A DNA stretch of 64,000 nt from Neurospora tetrasperma FGSC 2508. Taxonomy: Eukaryota > Ascomycota > Sordariomycetes > Sordariales > Sordariaceae. Position 1 is the stretch's first letter; each line of letters starts with the position of its first letter. Position numbers and translations under genes: made by a program. Of the stretch, positions 10,309 to 21,570 are shown piece by piece. Location: NCBI RefSeq assembly GCF_000213175.1, contig NW_009799099.1, positions 170,094 to 234,093 on the forward strand, written 5' to 3'. The notes under the pieces are model-generated. The model saw only the letters and a list, made by a program, of their open reading frames with translations, searched no databases and was not told where the DNA came from.

Positions 10309-12414
10309 CTAACTCCCGCTCTCGTTCACTCCAAAGAGGCTCCAATCCTCCATCCCCGGACTTTCATCCCCATTCCCCTCTCCCTCCCTGTCCCACTGCA
10401 GCACCCGTGAATTCCACGAAGACGGCCCAAACATACTCGACTTTATCTGGTTCACCTCCCCAGGAGTCGGCGGCGGCGTAAACTTTCTCTGTTTGCTTCC
10501 CGGATCCCCCTTGAGACTGGTTTCGATTCTGATGGCTCGGGGTTTGCGGTACCGGATTCGTTCCATCCGGTACGTCCTGGTCACCCAGAGCTTGTCCTTA
10601 TCCACACAGTCAGCCGGGTCAGGCGGGTGACGGTAGAAGGCCGCGATGACAGGTCGCCGCAGTTTGCGGTTGTAGAGAGTCCTTGCTTTGCTGCGCAGTG
10701 TCTCTCTCCCGTCCAGCGGAACAGGGAGCACTCCTCCGCGAACGTGGGGATGAAAGAGCTTTTGGCTATACTTGGTCCTATTTGGGACCTGATACGGCAT
10801 CGTGCTCATGCGCTGCCCTGTCGCCCACCTCACGCTCTCGACGCCATTCCGGAACCTACGCCGCTCGTCCACCTCTTTATCGGCCAGATCGATCATGGTG
10901 TGGTGGAACCATTCATCACACGGCGTAAGATTGGAAGAAAATCCGTCCTTCCCCTTTTTATATTCCTGCTCCACCATCGCCCCGAAAGACATCCCCCCGA
11001 AAGTCTTCCACCCCAGACGGTGCCGGTCGCTCATGTGCGCCACTTTACTAAACCGCTTGACCACATCAATCAGCGTCTTGGAGTAGTTTGCATACAGCCA
11101 CTCATTATGCTTTGTATACCAGTCCTCCGGAAGTTTCTTTGACGTGAACCGAGGCACCTCCTGAACGCCGGCCAGGAGCAAATGATGCAGCATCAGGCCA
11201 AGCTCGGCCTTGTCCTTCCAGGTCTCCTTACCCGGCAAATCCGGACACTCGTTGATCCTGAGATTATGGCTACCAATTCTACTCAGCCCGTTCATCGCCA
11301 GCCCAAAATCCCCCAGGATGACCTGCGGAAAGTCCTCGTCAAAGTGCTCCAGGCACTTGTCGCGATCATTCTCCCTCTCGTACTGCGTCACCCAATGCAT
11401 CCAAACATTGACCGCATGCGCATCAAAATGCGCCGTCGGCACCCAGTTCGCCGCTCTGGCATCCTCCTTTTCCATCCACTCCCTTTCTTTTTCTCCTTCC
11501 TCGGGCAGTCCTCTCGCCGACCCCCGTTCCTGCGTCTTATCCGGGTGCGTCCGTCCCGTATGTATAAACTTGAAGGCCCTCCCGACCTGCGCAATCACAT
11601 GCCAAATCAACGCCTCGGGAACCGCTTTGCCTATCTTCTTGAACTTCATAATCATCTCCGCCACCGAACCCCCATTGTAGAACTTGCCAAAATGCGTCAC
11701 GTCCTCCTGCGGCCAGTCATTTAATTGGAACGCATGCGTCTGCGGCAAGCACGTCAAGTGCGGATCATACAAGAAGCGAAACTCGAGCGTGCGCTTCGTC
11801 TCGTCTGGCAGGCTGTTGAACTTGAGTTCGCCTGGTGGGCCGTCGATGTCCGGAACCCGCGGCCCCTCTTCGCGGCGCGTTTTTAATGAGTAGCCTTTGA
11901 TGCGCTTGATGACCACCAACAAGGGGTCTGGTCCGATGGTCCGCCATAGACCGACGGATACGCCTGTTCCGGATTCGACGTCGTACTTCTTCAGCCAGTT
12001 GATGAAGACCAACCGCAACCCGTCGGGGAAATCTTCTTTTGTTCCGGGACGAAGAAACGCGTTGCTAGTGGAATTTAAGAAATTGCGACGGAGAGAGTCG
12101 GTTGCGCGCATGGGATAGCATGTGTAGGTGAGGTGGTGGTAGGGAAACTCCTTGACGACAAGGGGGTCGGCATCTTCGGGACGGTCTTGGAATTCTTGGT
12201 CGGGATTATCATCGTTGGAGTTGAAGCCGTCATCCGAAGGCAGCATGGGAAAGTAGTCGGGTGCGTGCGGGGGGGCGGGCTCGATAGCGTAGAGGGCAGG
12301 TGCGTTGTCGATTTCGAGTTGCATGGATTGGTTGTTTCTCACGCTGTGGTCGGAAATGATGTTGCCCTTCCACATGTCGTCACCGGGTGGTGAGGAGAAG
12401 GATATTGGTGCCAT
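10309..12414 (-). CDS. Protein kinase-like protein
   Basis: A single-exon protein of 701 residues. The N-terminal ~150 residues are acidic and probably disordered. A divergent kinase fold follows: a candidate ATP-binding Lys in VVIKRIKG (K170), the segment FYNGGSVAEMI resembling a hinge, a catalytic loop HFDAHAVN (D331, N336) and LGDFGLAM (D369 of DFG). The insert between hinge and catalytic loop is unusually long and charged. K, D, N and DFG Asp are all present, so activity is possible, but the HxD loop has HFD instead of HRD and the glycine loop is not recognisable. Proteins of this kind are common and poorly characterised in Pezizomycotina. The Lys/Arg-rich C-terminal 150 residues have no recognised domain. 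The ATG directly after an AT-poor leader, in the context GCCATGG on the + strand, is the first of the frame. Confidence 0.75.
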   Translation of the reverse strand: MAPISFSSPPGDDMWKGNIISDHSVRNNQSMQLEIDNAPALYAIEPAPPHAPDYFPMLPSDDGFNSNDDNPDQEFQDRPEDADPLVVKEFPYHHLTYTCYPMRATDSLRRNFLNSTSNAFLRPGTKEDFPDGLRLVFINWLKKYDVESGTGVSVGLWRTIGPDPLLVVIKRIKGYSLKTRREEGPRVPDIDGPPGELKFNSLPDETKRTLEFRFLYDPHLTCLPQTHAFQLNDWPQEDVTHFGKFYNGGSVAEMIMKFKKIGKAVPEALIWHVIAQVGRAFKFIHTGRTHPDKTQERGSARGLPEEGEKEREWMEKEDARAANWVPTAHFDAHAVNVWMHWVTQYERENDRDKCLEHFDEDFPQVILGDFGLAMNGLSRIGSHNLRINECPDLPGKETWKDKAELGLMLHHLLLAGVQEVPRFTSKKLPEDWYTKHNEWLYANYSKTLIDVVKRFSKVAHMSDRHRLGWKTFGGMSFGAMVEQEYKKGKDGFSSNLTPCDEWFHHTMIDLADKEVDERRRFRNGVESVRWATGQRMSTMPYQVPNRTKYSQKLFHPHVRGGVLPVPLDGRETLRSKARTLYNRKLRRPVIAAFYRHPPDPADCVDKDKLWVTRTYRMERIRYRKPRAIRIETSLKGDPGSKQRKFTPPPTPGEVNQIKSSMFGPSSWNSRVLQWDREGEGNGDESPGMEDWSLFGVNESGS

Positions 12415-13093
12415 GGTTGCTAATGTGATGGATGTGTCTATGCTCTATGGGTTTATGATGGTAAGTGAGTGTAAGTGAAAGTGATCGTGAAAGTGAATAA
12501 AAGAACTGAAGAGAATGGAACTGAACAGCAATTCGGAACACAGTCGTATCCGGCTGTTTATGAAGACTCGAGTGCACAAAGGAGATGGTCCCAGGGACCA
12601 CAAGTGAACAATGGGCTTAGAAGATGTGCCTTGCACAAAGGAGATTTTTGGGTTCTTTGTTGAGTGCCGAGCTAATTATGGCATGGCTTATTGTCTCCAC
12701 GAACTAGGACAGCCTCGAACTAAGGTACTTGAGAATTGTTCGAGCCGCTTGGGCAGGCGGAGCCTTTTACGAACTGCTACCTCCAAATAAAGTGGCAGTT
12801 AATCTAGAGACAAAGTGCCACACAATTGAAGTGCATGACAGACCAATAGAGCTAGTATACCTGAATTCATCTGTCCTCTCAGCGTTACCAGGACGGGCAT
12901 GTCTTCCTCGCGACCACTCCCAACCCTTAGTCCCAACTTTACGCCTCCCTCTCGTGAATAGAAAAAGCCAAAACAAAAGCCAACTTCACAACTACACGAA
13001 CGGAAAAGGAATCACGAATGCACAACATGTCCGAAATGATCGAAATGATCAAAAGTTGTGAGACCAGTTAAGAGAAAAATGTAAAAAAAGAAA
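12415..13093. other. Intergenic between kinase-like gene and tRNA
   Basis: 5' flank of the kinase-like gene and 3' flank of the tRNA. An A/T-rich tract at 13083-13093 reads as a T-run on the minus strand and serves as a likely RNA polymerase III terminator. Confidence 0.5.
13083..13093 (-). terminator. RNA polymerase III T-run terminator
   Basis: Directly after the tRNA 3' end the minus strand reads TTTCTTTTTTT, the usual pol III stop. Confidence 0.7.
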
Positions 13094-13206
13094 TGCCTAC
13101 TACAGGAATCGAACCTGTGATCTTTGCATGTCGTCGTTACCTGGTCTCGCTAAGGAGATTAGGTAGTTATACAAGTGCAACGCATTAGCCACTATGCTAA
13201 GCAGGC
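13094..13206 (-). tRNA. tRNA-Thr (anticodon UGU) with a 40-nt intron
   Basis: Read on the minus strand, the acceptor arm GCCTGCT pairs with AGTAGGC (one G-U). The D arm is GCAT/ATGC and the anticodon stem TTGCA/TGCAA. The T arm is ACAGG-TTCGATT-CCTGT and the discriminator base A. The loop after splicing is CUUGUAA, so the anticodon is UGU (Thr). A 40-nt intron sits at the canonical position between 37 and 38. The mature length is 73 nt. A T-run follows the 3' end. A- and B-box sequences (TAGCATAGTGG and GGTTCGATTCC) are intact. Confidence 0.95.
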
Positions 13207-15232
13207 ATTAGGCTTGTTGTGTCTTTGTTGGAGGAACCCTGCTGAAAGTGGAGTTATGTAGCACAATCTGGTGTCCACCAGCCTCACTGCAGTTCTCCAT
13301 GTCTAGGTTGGGCGCGATGCGAAGGATGACTCTGAGGGTCGGCGGACACTCGGGCTTCTCGAATCATTGTCATCTTTTTGGAGCAGATTTCTGATTCAAG
13401 AACGGGAGTAATCTGGTTAAGCTTTCACGTTCAATCTATTGCAATTCGATATTTTGTCACGTGTGGGAGTTTTCCTCTGCATTGAAGTTGGGGTCCGGCG
13501 GGTGTCGGTTGACATGCGGCTGTGGTACAGGTGTTAGCGGAGGAAGGCACCCCGTATACCCGTGCACCCTGTGTACTCCGCTGGATTCCTTTGCTTCCAT
13601 CCCCGCGATGTACCTATTGACCTGACCTGGCCTGCACACAAAACCCATTCATTCTTCCTTTCTCCTTCGACGAAACACATACCAAACAATCAACCGCCCG
13701 CTGGTTTTACACAAAATGCCATCGCGAAACACCAGCTTCGATTGCTGACGCGATTCTCGTCATCCCACCACGACGGTTTATTCGTTTCCATTTGGTCGAG
13801 GGTCTTCATCTGTCTTTTGCTTCTTGATTTTACCTCGCCATCGAGAACTTGATCATATGCTGGGAGTTTTACGCGGTGAAGTTGTACGTGAGATACGCTT
13901 TGTCTCAGGCGGAAAGTGCGTCCCATTACAGGTGCCAATCCGTGTGGCATTTTCGACCTCGCCTCGCCTGTCTACAAAAGCCATTCTTCGTTTCATGTCC
14001 AACTCGTCAATCACCTTTTTATTTTTTTTGTTTCTTTTTCTCTTTTCCCCTCGCTACCACTTATTCCCAGATGTCGATGTGTCAGGATCGCAAGAACAGG
14101 TCAACAAGGCCTCGCAACCCCCACTGTTCAAACTGACATCCAGAGTAAGATACCGATGGGTTGGGGTCCCCGACACCCTCTGAAGGCCAAGGTAGGTCAC
14201 GGTACTCGCTAGAGGTGATGAAGAGTGCCCGCCACTTCGCGCCGTGGACTTTCGTCCCTTCCATATTCGTCGGATCACATTTCATTTCAAACTTTCAATA
14301 TCATATCCCCACTCTGCCAAGTAAGTTGTTGTTGACGCCTCAAGTGTGTGCGTGTGCGGGGTGTACGGGCAGTCTTCTTGTGCCCCTGGATTTGCCAAGT
14401 TTCTTGGTTATTGGCAGCTTGTCAGGACAGCCGCACAACATCAAATTTACCTGACCGACGTTCCATATGACAGTTGACATAGGTGGATGGGATATATAAT
14501 TGCGTGGAGAAAGAGGGTGAGTAGAGGCGTCAGCCTTAGTGGTAAAACCACTCTCGGCCCCATCCCCGAGTGCAAGAAACTTCCAGCCCCTCCGCTCCCG
14601 GCCCCCGCGATACCTGCGGGCGGTGCTATCCTGGTTGACAAGGCTGTTGATTCCATGTCTTCGTGTTGACGGCCGGCTCTCAAATGTTATATCTGCGACA
14701 ATAACAATGACAGCAGCAACAAAGCATACTTCTGCCCTGCCTCGTCCTCCCCCGGGCTTTCCTCTCCGAAGCCCTTCTCCTCCTCGTCGAGGCTCTGTAC
14801 CCCCTCACCTCAACAAATCCCCCCCCCCCCCCCCCAACGGAACTTTTCTCAACGTAACGTCTCCACACCTTCTCGATATGAGAGTCTGGTAATATACATC
14901 GAAGTTTCTTGTGCGTTTATTGGGCAATTGAGATGATGTGAAACGAGAGACTTATCCTGCCTGTATATCGACAGCTGGCAACGTCATATATCTTTTCTAC
15001 CACCTGCAGCAACCCTGATCACTTTTTGAAACGAGGTGTGTTTCTCACCTTCTTCCTTGACCTCAAATCCACTAATCGAACAGTCAGTTACTCGTTACAC
15101 ATTGATCTTCCGTCAACAACAAAAATACTCCTCACACGTCTTTTGTCACCCACAACGACTTGCCTCTTTCTCTCCACCTCAAACCCAAGCGCCTCATCAA
15201 TCTTTGCTTTCTGCTACCACCCCGCAATCAAA
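13207..15232. other. Gene-free interval before the array
   Basis: No supported gene. It holds pyrimidine-rich tracts and an uninterrupted run of 17 C at 14819-14835. The last 200 bp are probably promoter and leader of the first array gene. Confidence 0.45.
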
Positions 15233-15721
15233 ATGTCCATGTCCAAGGTCATGTCGAACGACAGAGCAGCTGAGAAGCTGTCACACATCCTTCTCAACTA
15301 CCACTCCGGCAAGGGCTGGGAGAAAGAACTGGCGGATGTTCTTCAGGCCTTTGCTGTCAAGTATCATGAGCTCTCGCCAGAAGTTCTTCTTGGCACCACC
15401 GGGTTCGACAATTCTGACGACCACCCCAGCACACTGTGGCATAAGTTCTTTGTCAAGTCACTCCAAAACATGCTAAAGGAGCTTCCGGCTAATGTCGACA
15501 AACTGAAGGAGGCGGTTGATGCGCTTGAGTACAAGGAGGAAGCGGCAGCTAATGAACCTCCACCTTCCAACAAGAGACGCCGCGTAGAAGATAACGAAAA
15601 TGGCCGCAGCGTTCGCACTTTGGAAGCTGAAAAGCTCGTCAAGGGAGGATCGTGTATGGATTGGGCATCACATGTAACACTTGCGAACCGAGAAGAGATA
15701 TTGTCGCAGGCCGACAGCTGA
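15233..15721 (+). CDS. Array member 1: N-domain protein with basic linker
   Basis: A predicted 162-residue protein and the first member of a one-strand paralogue array. I chose the ATG in context AAAATGTCC because homology to the other members begins just after it; the open frame itself extends further upstream. The N-domain core is visible: WEKELADVLQAFAVKYHEL and, after a variable loop, LWHKFFVKSLQNMLKELP, then the helix KLKEAVDAL. A basic cluster NKRRRVED follows, like the linker of full-length members. The beta C-domain found in other members is absent; the end is unrelated. Cytoplasmic or nuclear; no signal peptide. The function is unknown. Confidence 0.65.
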   Translation: MSMSKVMSNDRAAEKLSHILLNYHSGKGWEKELADVLQAFAVKYHELSPEVLLGTTGFDNSDDHPSTLWHKFFVKSLQNMLKELPANVDKLKEAVDALEYKEEAAANEPPPSNKRRRVEDNENGRSVRTLEAEKLVKGGSCMDWASHVTLANREEILSQADS

Positions 15722-16030
15722 AGGCTACGTGCTTGGACTACCTGTCGCCTGGCGTTGGGACCTTGACTCCTGTGCTTAAGCGCGATGCGATATTTCCACT
15801 GTCAGTTGTTCAGTCGACAATGAACTCCATTGACCCTGACTTCCTTCCTGCCAGGTCTCGACAACAACACGTCTCACTTGCCAACTAGGTATTTAAAGCT
15901 TTCAACCATGAGCAATCACTACCACACAGCCTCAACGATTGAAGCAAAGTTCGATGTTATTTTCCTTTCGCCCGCTCAGACAACCTCTCCGACAGTCATC
16001 AGACTCGCCGCCATTTCACTTTTAGTCAAC

Positions 16031-16366
16031 ATGTCGCAACCCCAACCACGCGTGTTCACGCGGGAGCAGGCCATAGAGAGTCTTGCGGAAATCCTCATCA
16101 AAGACAGGTTGCCGACGGACCCCAAATGGAAGCGGGCGCTCTCAGACGTCCTCAAAGACTTTGCCGCCAGATACTGCGAACTCTCCCTGAAAGGATGGGA
16201 TGGGCGATTGGACCTAGACATGCAATTGCACAAGGACGCACCTAGCCAGTACTGGCATGTGTACTTTGTCCAGTCGCTTTGCAAGATGTTGAAGTACTCG
16301 CCAGCCAGTACTGAGACTGCTGCCTCTGCTGCTGCTGTCATTGACTTGGACGAGAGTGACAACTGA
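16031..16366 (+). CDS. Array member 2: short N-domain-only paralogue
   Basis: A predicted 111-residue protein from the ATG in AACATGTCG. It consists almost only of the array's N-domain: WKRALSDVLKDFAARYCELS, then QYWHVYFVQSLCKMLKYSP, ending in a short Ala-rich and acidic tail (DLDESDN). It lacks both linker and C-domain. It lies 310 bp after member 1 on the same strand, the tightest spacing in the array. The function is unknown. Confidence 0.6.
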   Translation: MSQPQPRVFTREQAIESLAEILIKDRLPTDPKWKRALSDVLKDFAARYCELSLKGWDGRLDLDMQLHKDAPSQYWHVYFVQSLCKMLKYSPASTETAASAAAVIDLDESDN

Positions 16367-17463
16367 GAAGCGGGGATTGCTGTTGGAGTTGTAAGGGAAG
16401 GAGCGTTGGGTGGTTACCCCTCTTGAGAAATTTCTTTCCTGCCACTGTCACCTGCCTTCCTTAAATCCCTCTTCACGTCTCAAACACTGACGCCACTGCA
16501 ATCTTCCTCTCGGCATCTAGGTAGTCTAACAGGAAGAAGGAGCGTCTACTTACCCCTCAGGAAATGCGATTCCCCGCCGCGCACCTTCTATTCCATACCC
16601 CAACTCAGAGGGAAGCTACCATTGTCAATTCCCTGGAACACCCGGGCACTGACATCACTCTTGCTCGGCATCCAGCAAAGTCTGTGAAAGGGGGTGGGGG
16701 AATGAAGGTTGCTTTCATGTCCGCGGCAGCCGATGGGTCATTCAAAGTGGGATAGATGGGGAAATATTCCTTGATGGTACCTAGATAATGGAAAGCGCAT
16801 TCTTCTCCATCCTGATTGCTGATGACTTTGACGGCGAATGGCAAATGCTTCTCCTCTCAACATTGACTTGATGTCCTAATTCCTTTTGTTCCATTCTCGC
16901 CAGCGAATCAACAGACAACGTCCGCGCAAAATCTTACGCCCCTTTCAGATCACGAAAGATCTCCACAGGTACCTCTAATGATGCCTTTGCGTCTTGCTTG
17001 GACTGCAGTGGAAGGATATGAAAGTCGCTTTGCAGACCAGGGCTTTGAAGCACACATTACGGTATGCTCTCCAGCCTTCGCGGACGTTCCATACTCTTAT
17101 CTTGATGTCAAGAACAAAACAGAATAGCCAGACGCTTGCCTTTGGTCATTCAATCTTGACAAGACATGAAAGGAATAACTTGTATGTCCCATCCCGTTGA
17201 GCAAAGACAACAAGCGTTGCCATACGACAACTGCTCTCCATCTCCTTCTGTTGTTTACAGACCTCCGCGCAGCAACAATTCCACCGGCGCTCTGGTCCGC
17301 TATTTAGGCCGGCCTGGATCCTGTTCCTACTTCAGCATTACCACCACAGTATCCAGCGTCTTGGGTCGTTGACTGTCCACCTCCAACCAACAGTGGTCGT
17401 ACCTCCGCACAACCCTATGCCTAATTCCCAGGTCATCATCCATCAACGTCCCAGGCAATCAGA
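16367..17463. other. Intergenic within the array
   Basis: No supported gene; probably 3' region of member 2 and promoter of member 3. A TAGAGGTA octamer (reverse orientation) lies at 16970-16977. Confidence 0.45.
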
Positions 17464-18278
17464 ATGTCGCAATTCCCGGATCCTGTTGGTAGAAAAAAGG
17501 CGGCCGAATTGTGGTCGAGACTTCTGGATACCTCCAAGTCCAAACCCCCTAGTTCTTTGATGGCATTAAGTAAAGTCCTCCAAGACCTCGCCGAGGAGTT
17601 CGACAAGCGAGTCCGTTCGACTTGGGCTAGCGATCTTTACAGTCTCGCGTGGTGTAACTACTTTGTCGCTGCTTTCGACAGGGTTTTGAGAGATCTGCCA
17701 CCCTATAAAGATCTTGATAGCATCGGTGAATTATGCGAGGCGATTGCAAGACTCGAAATCACCGCACCCTCTGATGCCAGCGCTACTACTACTTTATCGA
17801 TGTCAAGCCCACCGATATCTCTTCCTCCGACACCACCTTCAAAGTGGACACCCAAGGAGATTACAAAGCCCGCATTGTCAAAGAGGGCACTACGACGACC
17901 CTCGAGTTTCTGCTGAATGGCCCCGCGACGGCTACAGTCCAGGTCCATAGAGGTACCCTCAACCAAGTACGACTATCATCTGGAAACCAATTCGGGTGTC
18001 GGATTCACGTGGCTAATATGAGATATTATAGTTGATTGGTGAGGGTTCTTCCAGATCCGCTTACGTCCCCTCCGTCGGTATTCCTGCCTCTGTTGCCGGC
18101 AGTACCGCTACTGCTACTGGTAGCATTACTAGGGAGATTGAGGAGGAGAAGACTAACCGTAAGAATACTTCCACTTCGTTCGCCCATGCGCCGTATTCAA
18201 AAACTAACTACTTGCTTTCCACTTAATGTAGAGAAGGAGGAGTCCGACGAGGATGTAGGCTACAGTCTCTGGGACTAA
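17464..18278 (+). CDS. Array member 3: full-length paralogue with an unresolved frame break
   Basis: It starts at ATGTCGCAATTCCC. The N-domain reads SSLMALSKVLQDLAEEFDKR ... LAWCNYFVAAFDRVLRDLP ... IGELCEAIARLE in one frame. The C-domain (TTFKVDTQGDYKARIVKEG then LEFLLNGPATATVQV) continues in another frame after about 17775. I found no convincing intron for this switch, so it may be a frameshift. Downstream splicing is clear: intron 17967-18031 (GTACGA...TATAG with GCTAAT) and intron 18159-18231 (GTAAGA...TGTAG with ACTAACTAC). The result is an acidic end KEESDEDVGYSLWD. These are the introns that in other members lie after the stop codon. Whether a functional protein is made depends on the junction. 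Confidence 0.55.
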
Positions 18279-19342
18279 ACGTCTCCTACGTATCCTAGCC
18301 TAGAGGTGGACTTCTCTGCCGCTTGCACCCCCACTCGCTCTCTAGCTCCCCGTGCTATTCATGTTATCTCGGTTGATACACCCGATGATATTGGTGTTTC
18401 GAAGCCAGCAGGTGAACCCTACTTGTAGGCTACGATCACCAGCCATTCAACTTTGGCAGCAACATCAGGTCAGTTCCTCCTTTGGAGCATACACCACTAT
18501 GGAGTACGGGCACTCAATGGCCAATCAACTGACACCGAGTTTCCTAGGCATCTAGTGGATGTAGACGCCCAGAACATCTTTGACGAAAGCTCCCCGAGGA
18601 AGCATTGTTGGACATGGGTGATGGTGCATAGGGTATCAAAGATCCAAGGCTGGTGGACACTCGCCAAAACTGAGTTGTTGGTAGCGTGTATGCATGTTCT
18701 TTTATTGGAGACTGGTTGATAATGAAGGATGCCACTGCTCTAATGCCGTTGAACGTTTCTGCAAGCGTGGCGTCTACGGAGTCATTCATTCACGTTTTGT
18801 TCTTGCCAAGTGGAATACTCTGGGCCTTTGGATCCTTCGTTCGTATCAAACCTTCTGCTAAGGATCCAGAGGAGGCCTACGGGATATTCTGTATGGCTTT
18901 TCACTACCAGCCAAGAATTGTTGTGTACTGCCTTGCAGGCTTTTTGCCACCCTCCGGCCACTTCACGCGACCAGTGTTCCGGTAGTGCTGGCGCTGAAGG
19001 TGCCTTTTTGGTTTGGATTCGGCTAACGACACAAGGTGAAGGTAGGAGATTCCCTCGAGTGCAAGTTCTTGTGGAGAAAAGTCATATCTGTAACCTGCAG
19101 CCAAACCTAGAGGTAGCCAAATCTCCACGTAGTTTTCACTGGAACCTTTTCCAAGTAGCCGAGCGTCAAATATGTTACAGCCAATATAAAAAGCCCAAGA
19201 TGAACAACTTCTTCTTGCTTTCTTTCTCGGCCCAGAGTACACAGTCTCGTCAACAACCACTTCTGACTCTACCTGTCTACCATCGACAATCCTTTGGACA
19301 CTACACCTTCTGTCGGTACCATCACCTCCAACTGCAAACAAG
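18279..19342. other. Intergenic within the array; promoter of member 4
   Basis: No supported gene. A TATA-like element TATAAAAA lies at 19185-19192, about 158 bp before the ATG of member 4. Confidence 0.45.
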
Positions 19343-20260
19343 ATGCCCGAATTCGTCACCAGAAACATGTCGAGATCGATTACAAGCTTCGCGACAAAGC
19401 TTGTGGTTGATTTCACTTGCGAGCCTAATGTCCGCAAACAGCGAGAGGCCGAGCTGACCGCCGCCTTGAAAGAGTTTGCTATGATGTACCAGAAGCACAC
19501 CTCGAACAGTGTCAATGGTGCATATTGGCATGTCCAAATGGTCAAGGTACTCAAGGACAACATGAGCGCCGTCAATGCCAACATCACCGCCAACGGCAAC
19601 AACGCTGTCATCTCTGCCAATGTCGACAGTACTGCTTTGGTCAGGGCCAACAACGCTGTCAACGCTGTCAACACCGCCATGGTCAATAGCACTGCCTTGG
19701 TCCCTGCCAACAACGCTGCCAACGCTGTCAACGCCAACAGCACCGCCTTGGTCCCTGCCAACAACATCACCATGGCCCCTGTTCCTGTCCCCGCCCCTTT
19801 CAACAGCACCGTCTTGGTCCCTGCCAACACCACCAACATGAACCCCGTCGCCATCAACAGCATGAACAACACCAACAAGCGCCCTGCCAATGATCAAGAC
19901 AGCGCCAACAAGCGCTCCAAGACCGAGACCGACGACGTCCCCGGAACCACGACCACCTTCAACATCGACACCAACGGCCCTTCCACTACCCGCTTTCACA
20001 CTGTCGGTTATATGGCCGAGTTCATGTTAGTCGGTTCGGGTTCCGTTCAGGTCCATTCTACCGGTGCTCCCGCTTTCGTTCAGCCTGCTTTCGTTCAGCA
20101 GCCTGCCTCTGCCGCTCTCGCCGCTCGTGCTCCCGCTCGTGCTATCGCTGCTACGAACAACACTGGTGCTGGTGGTAGTACCAAGGGCAAGGGTAAGGGT
20201 AAGGGCGAGGGTGATGATAGTCCTAGTAAGAGGCCTGTTCCGTTGGATATGTACCTTTAG
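19343..20260 (+). CDS. Array member 4: paralogue with Asn/Ala repeats and basic tail
   Basis: A predicted 305-residue single-exon protein. The N-domain is recognisable (REAELTAALKEFAMMYQKH ... AYWHVQMVKVLKDNM). The linker is expanded by about four degenerate copies of a segment like NSTALVPANN (19627-19830). Next come two basic clusters, NKRPANDQDSANKRSK, a bipartite nuclear-localisation-like pattern. A diverged C-domain (TTFNIDTNG ... GSGSVQVHSTG) follows. The end is Ala-rich, then KGKGKGKGEGDD and SKRP. No frame break. The repeat expansion is unique to this member. The function is unknown. Confidence 0.65.
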   Translation: MPEFVTRNMSRSITSFATKLVVDFTCEPNVRKQREAELTAALKEFAMMYQKHTSNSVNGAYWHVQMVKVLKDNMSAVNANITANGNNAVISANVDSTALVRANNAVNAVNTAMVNSTALVPANNAANAVNANSTALVPANNITMAPVPVPAPFNSTVLVPANTTNMNPVAINSMNNTNKRPANDQDSANKRSKTETDDVPGTTTTFNIDTNGPSTTRFHTVGYMAEFMLVGSGSVQVHSTGAPAFVQPAFVQQPASAALAARAPARAIAATNNTGAGGSTKGKGKGKGEGDDSPSKRPVPLDMYL

Positions 20261-21570
20261 GGACATTACCTACTAACCTTGGTATGTGAGACCCCTTCTG
20301 AGATAAGGAAGCCATGTCGGTGATGGTTACTGACATCGGTTTTTGCAGGCCAACTTTGGCATTGGGATGTGCCTAACCCGATGGTTGCATTAGGAGGTAA
20401 TGAGGGATTGTGGTATTGGCAGTGATGTAGCAGAGTAATCTGTTGCTTGTTCAAGGACTAGAAGAAAAAGTGTGGGAACTTGGAAAGGTTCTCACGAAGG
20501 GATTAAGGAAGTTGTAAGGCACAGCCGGGTAAATTCGTACATGATTTGTAGCAGAAAATCATTCTCATGTAGCTGGGACTTGTACCTTTTGTGATTGTGC
20601 ACTACTATTGATGTAAACGCTGTAACCAAGTGACCGGATTCCTGCGTAGAGGACTTGACAAGATGAGGAACCTAGGTACTTACCTTAGGCAGGTAAAGGA
20701 CGCCTTCGTTGGGGATGCAAGATCCTGCTGAATGGCATCTTGGACCCCACCCTTCCCTTTCTTCTTTTTCGTTCGTTTGAGCCTCTGCTTTCCTTCTAGT
20801 CTCCGAAATGGCATGGACGCGTCTGGATAGAACAACGACGCTGCGAATGCGTGTTGGAAATGCCTCGCTGGATGAAAGTAAGAAGGAAGGGAAAAGGTCT
20901 TTGACGTATATGGATTGAGGACCAGTGAATGTTCCTTTGGTGTTTTGGACCTTGATGGAGTTGTAGGAGTTGACTACAGGATCAAAGATGTCGACATTCG
21001 CATGATATGATGTGGGCATAGGTCTTTTTCCGTACGTGATGTAGGTACTCGCTATCATGTACCTACCTACCTGCAGAATGTACCTGCCTCCAGCTTCAAG
21101 TGTCAGATTGAGGGAGAATGTTCGATGCCAAGGGCAAGCAATATGTGTGCGATGTACCATTCGGTTGGAAGCTACGACGTGCACCAGTTGTTGTTCCTAG
21201 CCATCAACACCACATTTCCTAAAAATCAAGACCTCTTTCATTGGACCGGTAGAGTGTGATGTACCGCACAAACTGCATAATGCATGTGCAGGCTACGTGT
21301 ACAGGGTTGTGCATGCTTACCTAAGCGCAGACAAGGACATGGATACACCCCGCTCCTTTCTCCTTCCTCCTTTTCCTTGACCTCAACACAGCAAAGACCG
21401 CATCGGACATCGTCATTCATCACTTTCAAGCCGGCCGCTTATCGACAAGTTATCAATCTCTGGATTCAAGTGCGACATCTCCTCACTACGGGGACCTTTA
21501 CATCATCTTTCAGCTCAACCACCTTCCTTACCTTACATACAATCAGCGGTGACCACACCCAGCAATCAGG
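20261..21570. other. Intergenic within the array
   Basis: A 170-codon open frame on the minus strand (20672-21184) has no recognisable domain and is probably chance. Otherwise nothing. Confidence 0.4.

Noticed and set aside
20672-21184. 170-codon minus frame in the array
   Set aside because: No domain, opposite strand to the array, no splice or promoter support.
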